NCBI GenBank assembly: GCA_003094535.1
Contig: NATV01000104.1
Coordinates: 16,171 to 80,170 of the forward strand
Direction of reading: 5' to 3'
Source: a gamma proteobacterium symbiont of Ctena orbiculata
GTDB lineage: Bacteria > Pseudomonadota > Gammaproteobacteria > Chromatiales > Chromatiaceae
DNA length: 64,000 nucleotides
Part shown: positions 1-8,059 of the stretch, in pieces
How positions within the stretch are numbered: position 1 is the stretch's first letter
Layout: every line of letters starts with the position of its first letter
The notes under the pieces: model-generated
What the model saw: only the letters and a program-made list of their open reading frames with translations
The model's database searches: none
Told to the model about the DNA's origin: nothing
Made by a program: the position numbers and the translations under genes

Positions 1-22
1 CAATGTATGAGGCAAACAGACA

Positions 23-988
23 ATGACAAGAGAATTGATGTTGCTCAGACATGGAAAGTCCGATTGGAGTCAGCAGGTAGAGGATTTCAAGCGTCCGCTC
101 AAGGATCGGGGCAAGCGCGGTGCCCAGCGCATGGGCGTCTGGCTGCTGCAGCAACGGCTGCAACCCGATTATGTCATCAGTTCGCCGGCGGAACGTGCCA
201 TCATCACGGCACAAAAGACGATCAAGGCGATGGGTGGTGATGCCCAGGCAATCAAGGAGGAGCGTCGGGTCTATGCCGCAAACGTGGATGAGTTGCTGCA
301 GGTGCTTGCCGAAGTCCCCGCTGACAGCAAACGGGTCATGCTGGTGGGGCACAATCCCGGCCTTGAGTTGCTTGCCGAGTTCCTGGAGGGGGAGCGTATA
401 CCCTTACCGAGCGATGGCAAGCTGATTCCCACCGCCACCCTGGTGCTCATCGAAATGCCTGATGATTGGAGCGATCTGAAGGCCGGTGACGGCAAGCTGC
501 TCTCCATCGTACGGCCCAGCAGTATGGATAAGAAGTTTCCCTATCCCGATGAACATGGCACCGAGATGCGGGATCGGCCAGCCTACTATTATAAACAATC
601 CTCGGTGATTCCCTATCGAGTCGTCGATGACAAGGTCGAAATCATGGTGGTGATGTCGAGCAAGCGCAAGCACTGGGTGTTGCCGAAAGGGATCAGCGAA
701 CCCGCCCTCAGCCTGCAGGAGTCGGCGGCAAAGGAGGCCCTCGAAGAGGCTGGGATCGAAGGGGAGGTGGCCGAGGAGCCGATCGGCAGCTACAGCTACG
801 AGAAATGGGGTGCCGAGTGCACGGTGGATGTCTTCCCCATGCGGGTGACTCGTGAACTTTCGGAAAAGGAGTGGGAGGAGAACCATCGCGGTCGTGAGTG
901 GCTCTCTCCGAAACAGGCGATTAAACGGGTCAAGCAGGCTGAATTGAAACCGATGATCCAGGCCCTGGCCAGGGTACTCAAAAAATAG
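23..988 (+). CDS. SixA-type histidine phosphatase fused to a Nudix hydrolase
   Basis: The 321-residue protein has two domains. Residues 1-160 form a SixA-like histidine phosphatase: the RHG catalytic motif is at 9-11 and the second histidine is in GHNPG at 110-113. Residues 195-320 form a Nudix hydrolase, with a Nudix box at 223-245 after a WVLPKG lead. In the box the two metal-binding glutamates of EEAG are kept, but the upstream glutamate is Leu and the usual Arg is Lys. SixA proteins remove phosphate from phosphohistidine or small phosphoesters, and Nudix enzymes cleave nucleoside or inositol pyrophosphates, so stepwise removal of pyrophosphate then phosphate is a plausible inference. A GAGG at 9-12 supports the ATG at 23. 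It leads a run of phosphohydrolase genes. The substrate is unknown. Confidence 0.85.
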   Translation: MTRELMLLRHGKSDWSQQVEDFKRPLKDRGKRGAQRMGVWLLQQRLQPDYVISSPAERAIITAQKTIKAMGGDAQAIKEERRVYAANVDELLQVLAEVPADSKRVMLVGHNPGLELLAEFLEGERIPLPSDGKLIPTATLVLIEMPDDWSDLKAGDGKLLSIVRPSSMDKKFPYPDEHGTEMRDRPAYYYKQSSVIPYRVVDDKVEIMVVMSSKRKHWVLPKGISEPALSLQESAAKEALEEAGIEGEVAEEPIGSYSYEKWGAECTVDVFPMRVTRELSEKEWEENHRGREWLSPKQAIKRVKQAELKPMIQALARVLKK

Positions 989-1047
989 GCCATTATCTCC
1001 ATGGTTTATTATCATTCGGCATTCTCTGTACAGGATAGCGGCACCTC

Positions 1048-1752
1048 ATGGCCAGAGTGATTGCCGCCCTGTTGCGCCATGGCGAGTATCATCAACTGCC
1101 CGATACACCAAGCGCCATGCAGCCCTTTCCCCTGACCGCTTCCGGAGAGCAGCAGGCAGAACGTTCGGTGAGTCTGATACAGGGTACCCTGAAGATGTTT
1201 AACTGGTCATTGCATCCGGTGATCGACAGTTCGCGACTGTTGCGCGGCTGGCAGACAGCCGAAGTGATGCGGCAGGGCATGCAGATCGGCAGCCGACAGA
1301 AAATGAGCATCGAATCGTTCGAAGCCCTAGCGGAGCGTTCGTTGGGCTCGGCGGCCAATCTGACCCTCAGTCAGGTCGAGTCGATACTCCATGACGACCC
1401 ACGATTTTCGCCTCCGTCGGCGGGCTGGAAATCCGACAGTTACTATCGGCTGCCGCTTCAGGGTGCGGAGTCGCTGATGGAGGCGGGGGAGCGGGTGGCC
1501 GAACATCTGGAACGGCGGCTCGTGGAACTGCAGTCCAGGGTCGCGGTGGACAGCGTGAAGTTGTTTGTCGGCCATGGCGCCGCTTTTCGTCACGCCGCAT
1601 ACCATCTCGGGGTATTGGCCTTCGATCAGATTGCCGCGCTGAGCATGTACCACTGCCGGCCGGTCTTTCTCGAGCGTCTGTCTGAGGGCAGCTGGCGCCA
1701 CCTGACCGGGGAGTGGAAAATCCGTTCCGAAGGGGATGAACTTGTCGACTAA
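1048..1752 (+). CDS. histidine phosphatase family protein
   Basis: A 234-residue protein of the phosphoglycerate-mutase-like histidine phosphatase superfamily. It carries RHGE at residues 10-13, an Arg-containing segment SSRLLRGWQTA near 61-71, and the second catalytic histidine in GHGAAFRH at 175-182, so the catalytic set looks complete. There is no signal peptide, so it should be cytoplasmic. It is larger than a plain SixA protein. It lies 59 bases after the SixA-Nudix gene and overlaps the next gene by 17 bases, which suggests cotranscription and a shared pathway. The substrate cannot be read from sequence; a phosphorylated metabolite or phosphoprotein are both possible. Confidence 0.8.
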   Translation: MARVIAALLRHGEYHQLPDTPSAMQPFPLTASGEQQAERSVSLIQGTLKMFNWSLHPVIDSSRLLRGWQTAEVMRQGMQIGSRQKMSIESFEALAERSLGSAANLTLSQVESILHDDPRFSPPSAGWKSDSYYRLPLQGAESLMEAGERVAEHLERRLVELQSRVAVDSVKLFVGHGAAFRHAAYHLGVLAFDQIAALSMYHCRPVFLERLSEGSWRHLTGEWKIRSEGDELVD

Positions 1753-3088
1753 ATCGGTTAACAACAACAAACCCCTGGAGAGATACCTGCCGACTTACAA
1801 GGGGCTGAAGTGGCTCGGGGTCGATCTGCCAACGACCGGCGAACCCTGGCATCTGGGCAGGCAGCGATCGGTGGTCAAGGAGCGGGGGCAGCGCACTCCG
1901 ACAGTGAGTTTGTTGACCGAAGCGGTGAGCCGGGATAAGTGGCGTTGGCCGAAGCGGAAACACTATTTCTTCTCCGATCTGCACGCCGATGCGGATGCCT
2001 TTATCACTTCGCTCATCGCCTCCGGGGGGGTCAGAAAGAGCGGAAAAAAAGAGACTGACCTGAAGCTGACATCCAGTGGCAAAGAGGCTACTTTCGTTAT
2101 CGGAGGAGACTGCTTCGATAAGGGCCCCAGCAACCTGAGGTTGTTGCGTGTGATCCACCTGCTTAGGAAACAGGGAGCGAAGGTGGTGCTGCTTGCGGGT
2201 AACCACGATATCCGGGTCAAGCTGGGCATCGCTTCGGTGGGGATGGATCCCGATCCTCGCCATGATCACTTTTTTATCCGCATGGGCAGCAAGGTGATAC
2301 CCATGCTGCGCGAGATCGTCGACGAGTATCTCCAGGGCAAGAGTGCGTTAAAGGGCGTGCCGCCAAGCCGCACCTGCAGGCGCATACTCTATCCGCCCAA
2401 GAGCTGGTTCAGGGAGTTCCCTAAAATGGCGGATTGGGTGATGCCGGAAAAACGCATGGCCCGTGAATTGAGGCGTCTCAGGGAAAAGACCGAGAGTTTC
2501 GAATCGGACTGTGCGGCGGCCGGACTCACACTGCGCCATGTCTATGCGGCGGTGATGAAATGGCAGCAGCTTTTTCTTAAGCCAGGCGGGGAGTTCAGTT
2601 GGTTCTTCAAGCGCATGAAGCTTGCCTATCGCAAAGGAACATTTCTCTTTGTGCATGCGGGTGTCGATGACAGAATGGCGAAACTGATCAATCGCAAGGG
2701 CGTTGACTATCTCAACAAGGAGTTCAAGGAGAGCATCGAGGATGAAATCTTCGAGTTTTACTACGGTCCGATGGCCAACCTGATTCGCACCAAGTATCGG
2801 GACGTGGATATGCCGCTGACCCGAAAGGGTGTTGGATTGATGCATGACGCGGATATCCACGCCATTATTCACGGCCATGCCAACTGCTATCACGGACAGC
2901 GCATCATGCTGCGCAAGGGCATGATCCATTTTCAGTGCGATGCTACCATCGACCGCAACAGCCGCAAAAAAGAGGGATTGAAAGGCGAGGGCGCCGCGGT
3001 GACCATCATCCACCCGAAACGTCTTATCATGGGGATCAGTACCGACTATCCCCATATCAAAGTATTCGACCAGAAGTCGTTTCTTTAG
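1736..3088 (+). CDS. calcineurin-like metallophosphatase
   Basis: A 450-residue protein with the metallophosphoesterase signature spread through the chain: DLHAD at 81-85, GGDCFDKG at 123-130, GNHD at 155-158, then FVHAG and a late HGH motif. These residues hold the two-metal centre of the calcineurin/PPP fold. An insertion of about 150 residues between GNHD and FVHAG makes it longer than a minimal phosphatase. The ATG overlaps the end of the preceding histidine phosphatase gene by 17 bases, so translation is probably coupled. Together the first three genes form an unusual set of phosphohydrolases. Whether it acts on phosphoproteins, nucleotides or polyphosphate-like molecules is unknown. Confidence 0.82.
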   Translation: MNLSTKSVNNNKPLERYLPTYKGLKWLGVDLPTTGEPWHLGRQRSVVKERGQRTPTVSLLTEAVSRDKWRWPKRKHYFFSDLHADADAFITSLIASGGVRKSGKKETDLKLTSSGKEATFVIGGDCFDKGPSNLRLLRVIHLLRKQGAKVVLLAGNHDIRVKLGIASVGMDPDPRHDHFFIRMGSKVIPMLREIVDEYLQGKSALKGVPPSRTCRRILYPPKSWFREFPKMADWVMPEKRMARELRRLREKTESFESDCAAAGLTLRHVYAAVMKWQQLFLKPGGEFSWFFKRMKLAYRKGTFLFVHAGVDDRMAKLINRKGVDYLNKEFKESIEDEIFEFYYGPMANLIRTKYRDVDMPLTRKGVGLMHDADIHAIIHGHANCYHGQRIMLRKGMIHFQCDATIDRNSRKKEGLKGEGAAVTIIHPKRLIMGISTDYPHIKVFDQKSFL

Positions 3089-3187
3089 CTAGCCACTGAA
3101 CGACCTAAGGTTGTATTTGATAAACGGGCTGAATGGGATACCACGGCGACACTGGCGCTTTTACTCGATCCACTTCGGGAAACAGAT

Positions 3188-3463
3188 ATGAGACAGGGCA
3201 AAAAAAATTTTCGTCACGAATCGCTGCAGGATCGGGACTCGATTCAGGCATTGTTGAAAGCGATCTCTCAAGGTATCGCCAAGGGCCGGCTGACCCTGAG
3301 CGACGAGGATGGAGAGATGGTGATGCAGCCGGATGGACTGCTGCAGCTTAAGGTCGCCGCAACCCAGGATGAGGAGCGGCATCGCATCAATTTACGCATA
3401 ACCTGGCAGGTCGAGGCGGAGCGGGAGAAAAAAAGCAAGAACCTGAAGGTGAAAGTGAAGTAA
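3188..3463 (+). CDS. amphi-Trp domain protein
   Basis: A 91-residue protein that fits the amphi-Trp domain family: an FRHES start, a helical middle, alternating strands and a terminal LRITWQVE strand holding the signature Trp. The family is small and its function is not established. It is followed without gap by pncC (TAATG overlap, one base) and preceded by 99 bases after the metallophosphatase. The C-terminus is a short Lys-rich tail. Its position at the end of the phosphohydrolase run suggests a partner or binding role in that pathway; this is inference. Confidence 0.75.
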   Translation: MRQGKKNFRHESLQDRDSIQALLKAISQGIAKGRLTLSDEDGEMVMQPDGLLQLKVAATQDEERHRINLRITWQVEAEREKKSKNLKVKVK

Positions 3464-3978
3464 TGGAGATTGTTTCGCCACGGGCTGTCGAGGAGATGTG
3501 CGCACACTGTGCCGACGTTTTGCGCCGCCATGGTTATCGTCTGGTGGTAGCCGAGTCCTGCACCGGCGGATGGCTGGCCAAGGTATTGACCGACCTCCCC
3601 GGCAGCAGCGATTGGTTTGACCGCGGCTTTGTGACTTACAGCAATCAGGCGAAACAGACAATGCTGGGCGTCTCTCCCGCCACCCTGGAGCAACAGGGAG
3701 CAGTAAGTGAAGCCTGCGTTATCGAAATGGCCCAAGGTGCCTTGAACGAGAGCGGCGCGGATGTCGCAATCGCCATCAGCGGCATCGCCGGACCCGGCGG
3801 GGGTTCGGTGGAAAAGCCGGTGGGTACGGTCTGCTTCTCCTGGCAGTTCAAGGGTGGCGATACTGAGACCATGCGGATCCGTTTCGATGGCGATCGCGAC
3901 CGGGTGCGCTGGCAGGCGGTAGTGCACGCCCTGGCGCAACTGCAACATATGTTGAATGAGTCGCAAGTTCCCGGTTGA
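3463..3978 (+). CDS. pncC: nicotinamide-nucleotide amidohydrolase (stand-alone CinA C-terminal domain)
   Basis: A 171-residue stand-alone CinA C-terminal domain, the usual length for PncC. It deamidates nicotinamide mononucleotide to nicotinate mononucleotide in pyridine nucleotide salvage. The diagnostic elements are VVAESCTGG near 29-37, the FVTYSNQAK segment, GAVSE, and the ISGIAGPGGG loop followed by KPVGTVCF. The start codon overlaps the stop of the amphi-Trp gene by one base, and the end overlaps the region in which thpR begins, so the three are likely one transcript. NMN arises as a by-product of NAD-dependent DNA ligase and NAD-consuming enzymes. Confidence 0.92.
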   Translation: MEIVSPRAVEEMCAHCADVLRRHGYRLVVAESCTGGWLAKVLTDLPGSSDWFDRGFVTYSNQAKQTMLGVSPATLEQQGAVSEACVIEMAQGALNESGADVAIAISGIAGPGGGSVEKPVGTVCFSWQFKGGDTETMRIRFDGDRDRVRWQAVVHALAQLQHMLNESQVPG

Positions 3979-3998
3979 TCCCAGGGGGTGTGAGTAGC

Positions 3999-4520
3999 GT
4001 GAGTGGTCGACGTTTTTTCTTTGCCCTATGGCCGGATCGACAGGTACGGGAAGCATTAAGTGCATTGGCACATAGCGCGGAAATGGCTGAGGGACGCCGC
4101 CACCATGCGGATGATCTGCATATGACCCTGGTCTTTCTCGGTCAGATCGCCCCCTCGCAAAGGCGCTGTATCGAGGATGTCGCCGACCGCATTCGACAGA
4201 CCCCCTTCGATTTGATCATCGATCATACCGGTTACTGGCCGAGGCCGAGGATTTTTTTGGCCTCTCCCCATGATACGCCCCAAGCACTGAACCAGCTGGT
4301 CGCTGATTTGAACAATGGTTTACAGGGCTGCGGGTTTGAACCGGAGAGACGCGCCTATAAACCCCATGTCACCCTCCATAGAAAGGCGCACAAGGTTGTA
4401 TCCACCCAGTTAACAACACCGATAACCTGGCAGGTCAATGATTTTGTCCTGGCCGCGTCGGCAAATCCGGGTACATCCGGGAGTCGCTATCAGGTGTTGC
4501 GTCGATGGGCATTGGAGTAG
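3999..4520 (+). CDS. thpR: RNA 2',3'-cyclic phosphodiesterase
   Basis: A 2H phosphoesterase of the LigT/ThpR type. Both HxTL motifs are present: HMTLVFLG in the first half and HVTLHRKA in the second, with the N-terminal RRFFFALWP start typical of the family. It hydrolyses 2',3'-cyclic phosphates on RNA ends. The open frame extends upstream to a TTG at 3975 overlapping pncC, and there is a GTG at 3990. I chose the GTG at 3999 because AGGGGG at 3983-3988 lies about ten bases before it and the protein then begins like other ThpR proteins. It is the last gene of the plus-strand run. Confidence 0.88.
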   Translation: MSGRRFFFALWPDRQVREALSALAHSAEMAEGRRHHADDLHMTLVFLGQIAPSQRRCIEDVADRIRQTPFDLIIDHTGYWPRPRIFLASPHDTPQALNQLVADLNNGLQGCGFEPERRAYKPHVTLHRKAHKVVSTQLTTPITWQVNDFVLAASANPGTSGSRYQVLRRWALE

Positions 4521-4528
4521 AACCCACA

Positions 4529-4554
4529 CGTTCCCACACGGGAGCGCGGGAACG
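4529..4554. repeat. short palindromic repeat, CGTTCCC family (copy 1)
   Basis: An imperfect palindrome with CGTTCCC on one side and GGGAACG on the other, just after the thpR stop. Similar palindromes lie at 26502-26525 and 49218-49243, always between genes. The position between convergent genes would allow it to act as a transcript end or mRNA stabiliser, which is inference. Confidence 0.6.
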
Positions 4555-4573
4555 AGAGAGCTGCAGCGAGGGA

Positions 4574-5680
4574 CTAGTAGGTCTTGCTAATGATAAGACC
4601 GCTCCAGAACGGATCGTCCCTGTTGCTTCCCTCTATCTCGTTGTTCTGCTTTCGCATCACAAAACTGATGCCCAGCCCATTGCTGAATGTTTTAGTGGCG
4701 CCTAACCAAACGTTCAGGATTACAGGTTCCAGCTCATCCCGGTCGAAGGTGACGGCGCTGCCGCGAAACTGGCCTTGAAGAATGGCGTTGTAGAGGCGGT
4801 ATTTCAGGTTCAGGCCACCCCAGAGAAAGAGCTCGGGTTGATTGGTACTATTACTGGCGGCTTCACCGAAAGTCTGTCCAATGCTGATGTATTCGGATTG
4901 ATGAGGGGTAAAGCTCCACCAGGGCGTCTCCAGTTTGCCGAGACGAAAACTGATGGAGCCGTTGATGTCGGTGGAGTAGCCGATACCTGCCTCCACACCA
5001 CCACGTATATCGAATGAGACATCACCCTGGTGACTCAGCAGAATCTTTTGTGCTGCAACAGAGTACTTCGCTGTCAGTTCTCCGCCGTTGGAGATCTGAT
5101 TATGCCATCCCCGAGGTTGATCGGAACCGGTCAGGTTGTGCATCGCCTTCTGTACCTCTTCGCCCACGGAGCTGCCCAGGAGTCCGATCAACAGGGTAGA
5201 CTGGAAGATTATTCCACGTTGCAGATAGGTCCGGCTCTGGCTGTTGGAGAGAAACAGCATGTTGGCATAGGGATGATCATCCTCTATGGCATCGGCCTCG
5301 ACGATATCATCCGGGGTAAAGATGGTGAGACCAAATTCTATGGCATGGCGTTCGATAGCATCCTTCTCCTCCTCTTTTTGGAAGCCGATCGCCCGATCCA
5401 TTCCATTCAGCCAGTTATCAAGTGAAAACCAGTATTCGGTGGCGCGCTTGCCTGTCAGGGTAAGGGCAACACCGCCGGTGTAGTTCCGATCCTTTTCATC
5501 GCTGAATGAGATGTCATTGTCGAAGTAAAACTGCCAACCGGTGTTGTATGCCTCTTTGGTTACAGCTGAATCCGTGGCATGCTCATTATCCTGTTCATGT
5601 GCCACGGCCAGGTGAGGCGCCAGGAGTAATGCCAGCATGATAAAAGAGATCGGTAATGGGTATCTTTTGTTGTTTGACAT
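4574..5680 (-). CDS. LpxR-family outer-membrane lipid A deacylase
   Basis: A 368-residue protein with a signal peptide (about residues 1-27, cut after AVA) followed by a predicted beta-barrel. It matches the LpxR/DUF2219 family: FDND and a YTGG segment near the N-terminus supply the conserved Asn, Asp and Thr, and DDHPYANM matches the family's usual D-R-P-Y-A-G block. The chain ends in an aromatic Tyr, as outer-membrane barrels do. LpxR removes the 3'-acyloxyacyl group of lipid A at the outer membrane. It lies 121 bases downstream of an ABC exporter gene on the same strand. Some catalytic positions differ from Salmonella LpxR, so activity is not certain. Confidence 0.75.
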   Translation of the reverse strand: MSNNKRYPLPISFIMLALLLAPHLAVAHEQDNEHATDSAVTKEAYNTGWQFYFDNDISFSDEKDRNYTGGVALTLTGKRATEYWFSLDNWLNGMDRAIGFQKEEEKDAIERHAIEFGLTIFTPDDIVEADAIEDDHPYANMLFLSNSQSRTYLQRGIIFQSTLLIGLLGSSVGEEVQKAMHNLTGSDQPRGWHNQISNGGELTAKYSVAAQKILLSHQGDVSFDIRGGVEAGIGYSTDINGSISFRLGKLETPWWSFTPHQSEYISIGQTFGEAASNSTNQPELFLWGGLNLKYRLYNAILQGQFRGSAVTFDRDELEPVILNVWLGATKTFSNGLGISFVMRKQNNEIEGSNRDDPFWSGLIISKTY

Positions 5681-5801
5681 GAAGACTATCCAGCAATCCT
5701 GCTCCTTACTGTTACCGACATATAGATCTTTTCATATCATTGAAACGGAAATAGCAATCAGCTCGGGTTTCTTCTGGAAACCAACCGGCAATGACGAATG
5801 A

Positions 5802-7631
5802 TTAGATCTGTTGTTCCTGGCGACCATAAAGGCTGGTATAGAGACCATTGTTCTCCAGCAACTCTTCATGGCGTCCCTCTTCGACCACCCGGCCATCTTC
5901 GAAGACCAACACCCTGTCGGCCTGTTTTACCGCGCTCAATCTATGGGCGATGATGATCGTGGTGCGTCCCTTGAGGAAGTTCTGCAGCGCGGCATGGAGA
6001 TCGCCTTCGGTAGTGGTGTCGAGGGCGGAGGTTGCTTCATCGAGTATCACTACCTTGGGATCGGTCAATACCATGCGGGCGATGGCGAGGCGCTGACGCT
6101 GTCCTCCGGAGAGACGGACGCCGAAGCGACCGATCAAGGTCTCCAGGCCTTGGTCCATGGCTTCGACGGTATGTTTCAGTTGGGCAATCTCCAATGCCTG
6201 CCACAGCCTTTGCTCGGTTATCTCGCGTCCCAGGGTGAGATTGATCCTGACGCTGTCGTTGAGCAGGGCCGGGTGTTGCAGCACGGTGGCGACATGATCC
6301 CGCACCACATCCATACCGATCTCATTCACCGGGATGTCGTCAAACAGAACCCTGCCGGCCTTGACCGGATAGAGGCCGAGAATGATCTGCACCAGGGTGG
6401 TCTTTCCGCCACCGCTGGCGCCGACGAAGGCAACCTTTTCTCCGGCCTTGATCTCCAGGTTGACGCCATTCAAGACAGCAGGGCCATCGCCATAGGCGAA
6501 TTGGATATCTTCTAGGTGGAGCGCGACGGTGGTCTTGCGGTCAAACGGATTGTGCTTGTGGGGATAGGCGGGTTCCAGATCTACCCGCAACATATCGTTG
6601 ATGCGTCCGAGCGCCGCTTGCGCCCCATTATAGGCGTACTGGATATTCAACACCTCCTGCACCGGCCCCATCATGAACCAGAGATAGGCATAGACGCCAA
6701 GCATCTCGCCGATGGTCAGATCCGACCAGAGCACCATGAACATGCTGACCGCGCGGAAGATATCAAAGCCGAAGAGAAAGATCATGAAGGAGAGCCGATT
6801 CGCGGCATCGCTCTTCCAGGTGAATGCGGAAGAGTGGTGGCGGATATGGTCGGCCTTGTCGATGATGCGTCGGATATAGTGGCGCTCGCGATTGCTGGCG
6901 CGTATCTGCTGAATCGCGTCCAGGGTCTCTTCGAGGGATTCCTGGAAAAGTTGGAAGGCCGAGTTCTCTCTTTTCTTTAACTGCTTGACCTTGCGGCCGA
7001 AGATGGTGGTGAAGTAGATCACCAAGGGATTGAGAAAAAGTATGAAGAGGGCCAGCGCCCAGTTGATCCAGAGCAGCACGATTGCGGTTCCGATGATGCT
7101 GAGGGCGGCTACCAGAAACTTGCTGGTGGTGACGCTGACAAAGCTGTCCACGGCCTCCAGGTCGGTGACCAGGTGGGAGGCGACAGTGCCGCTGCCCATG
7201 GTCTCATAGGCGGACATCGATATGCGTTCAAGCCGGTGCAGCAGATCCCGCCGGATGTGGAAAATCACATCCTTGGCGATTCTCGTGAACTGCCAGGTCT
7301 GCCAAACGCCGAAGATCAAGGCGAAGATGCGCAGAATCAGGGTGAGAACCAGAATTGCGAGGATATAGAGCACGGGCCCGTGCCAGGCCTCCGGAAAGAG
7401 GGCATTCATGGCGGCAACCGCCTTGCCGGGCTGATCGAGCAACACTTCGTCGACCAGCAGCGGGATCAGCAGCGGGACAGGTACAGCGGCTATGGCACCG
7501 AGAACGGCGATCAGATTGGCGGCGATCAGTTCACGCCGGTGATCCAGTACCATCTGGATCAGTTCATTCCAGCGATACTCCCCCTCGCGTATTGCCGAAT
7601 TGGGTAGTGGATAGTCGGCACCGTTACTCAT
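5802..7631 (-). CDS. ABC exporter, fused permease and ATPase
   Basis: A 609-residue half transporter of the MsbA-like exporter type. Residues 30-330 carry about six membrane helices (ABC type 1 membrane domain). Residues 370-605 form the ATPase with Walker A GASGGGKT at 404-411, LSGGQ at 507-511, Walker B ending in DE at 531-532 and the switch His at 563. It should act as a homodimer moving a hydrophobic or amphipathic substrate out of the cytoplasm. Its start overlaps the preceding small secreted-protein gene by 8 bases. With an LpxR-type gene next to it, a lipid substrate is an attractive guess but is not shown. Confidence 0.88.
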   Translation of the reverse strand: MSNGADYPLPNSAIREGEYRWNELIQMVLDHRRELIAANLIAVLGAIAAVPVPLLIPLLVDEVLLDQPGKAVAAMNALFPEAWHGPVLYILAILVLTLILRIFALIFGVWQTWQFTRIAKDVIFHIRRDLLHRLERISMSAYETMGSGTVASHLVTDLEAVDSFVSVTTSKFLVAALSIIGTAIVLLWINWALALFILFLNPLVIYFTTIFGRKVKQLKKRENSAFQLFQESLEETLDAIQQIRASNRERHYIRRIIDKADHIRHHSSAFTWKSDAANRLSFMIFLFGFDIFRAVSMFMVLWSDLTIGEMLGVYAYLWFMMGPVQEVLNIQYAYNGAQAALGRINDMLRVDLEPAYPHKHNPFDRKTTVALHLEDIQFAYGDGPAVLNGVNLEIKAGEKVAFVGASGGGKTTLVQIILGLYPVKAGRVLFDDIPVNEIGMDVVRDHVATVLQHPALLNDSVRINLTLGREITEQRLWQALEIAQLKHTVEAMDQGLETLIGRFGVRLSGGQRQRLAIARMVLTDPKVVILDEATSALDTTTEGDLHAALQNFLKGRTTIIIAHRLSAVKQADRVLVFEDGRVVEEGRHEELLENNGLYTSLYGRQEQQI

Positions 7632-8007
7632 GACAACGAAGGTTGGCCTTTATCCGTCGCAGCCCCTCGATGCGGCTCTGATTGTAGTGAAGACGATCGT
7701 TCTCTTGATATTCGGCGATAGCGGAATAGCCCAGATAGGAAAGTGCGCCCGGTACCCAGAGTGAGCCGATCCAGATGGAGGCACCGGTGTACGGATCCTC
7801 ATAGAAGCCCGGTTTGGCGCTGTATGTTTGACTTTCGAGTTCAGCCAACCGCTGCTCCAACTGCCTGCAGTCCATCGCTTCATCACTCTCCTCGTAGAGG
7901 GGCTCGACCGGGCGTGGATAGGCTCTCTGTTCATCGGCAGGCAATTGGGGGCTCGAGACCAGCAGCATCAACAGCAGAGGCGAGGTGTATCGTTGCAGTT
8001 GCATCAT
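7624..8007 (-). CDS. small secreted protein of unknown function
   Basis: The frame is open from 8028, but the start is probably the ATG at 8007 (or 8004), where a hydrophobic signal sequence begins (MMQLQRY then a Leu-rich stretch). The mature part is about 105 residues with a short coiled-coil-like QLEQRLAELES segment, then a hydrophobic stretch around SIWIGSLWVPGALSYLGYSA, then a basic C-terminus ending in LRCHE. I do not recognise the family. It overlaps the ABC exporter gene by 8 bases and is probably cotranscribed with it. Confidence 0.6.
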   Translation of the reverse strand: MMQLQRYTSPLLLMLLVSSPQLPADEQRAYPRPVEPLYEESDEAMDCRQLEQRLAELESQTYSAKPGFYEDPYTGASIWIGSLWVPGALSYLGYSAIAEYQENDRLHYNQSRIEGLRRIKANLRCHE

Positions 8008-8059
8008 AAACGGCTCCCAAGTTCTCAACGATGGGTCGCGGCTCGAGAGGCGGAGAGCG

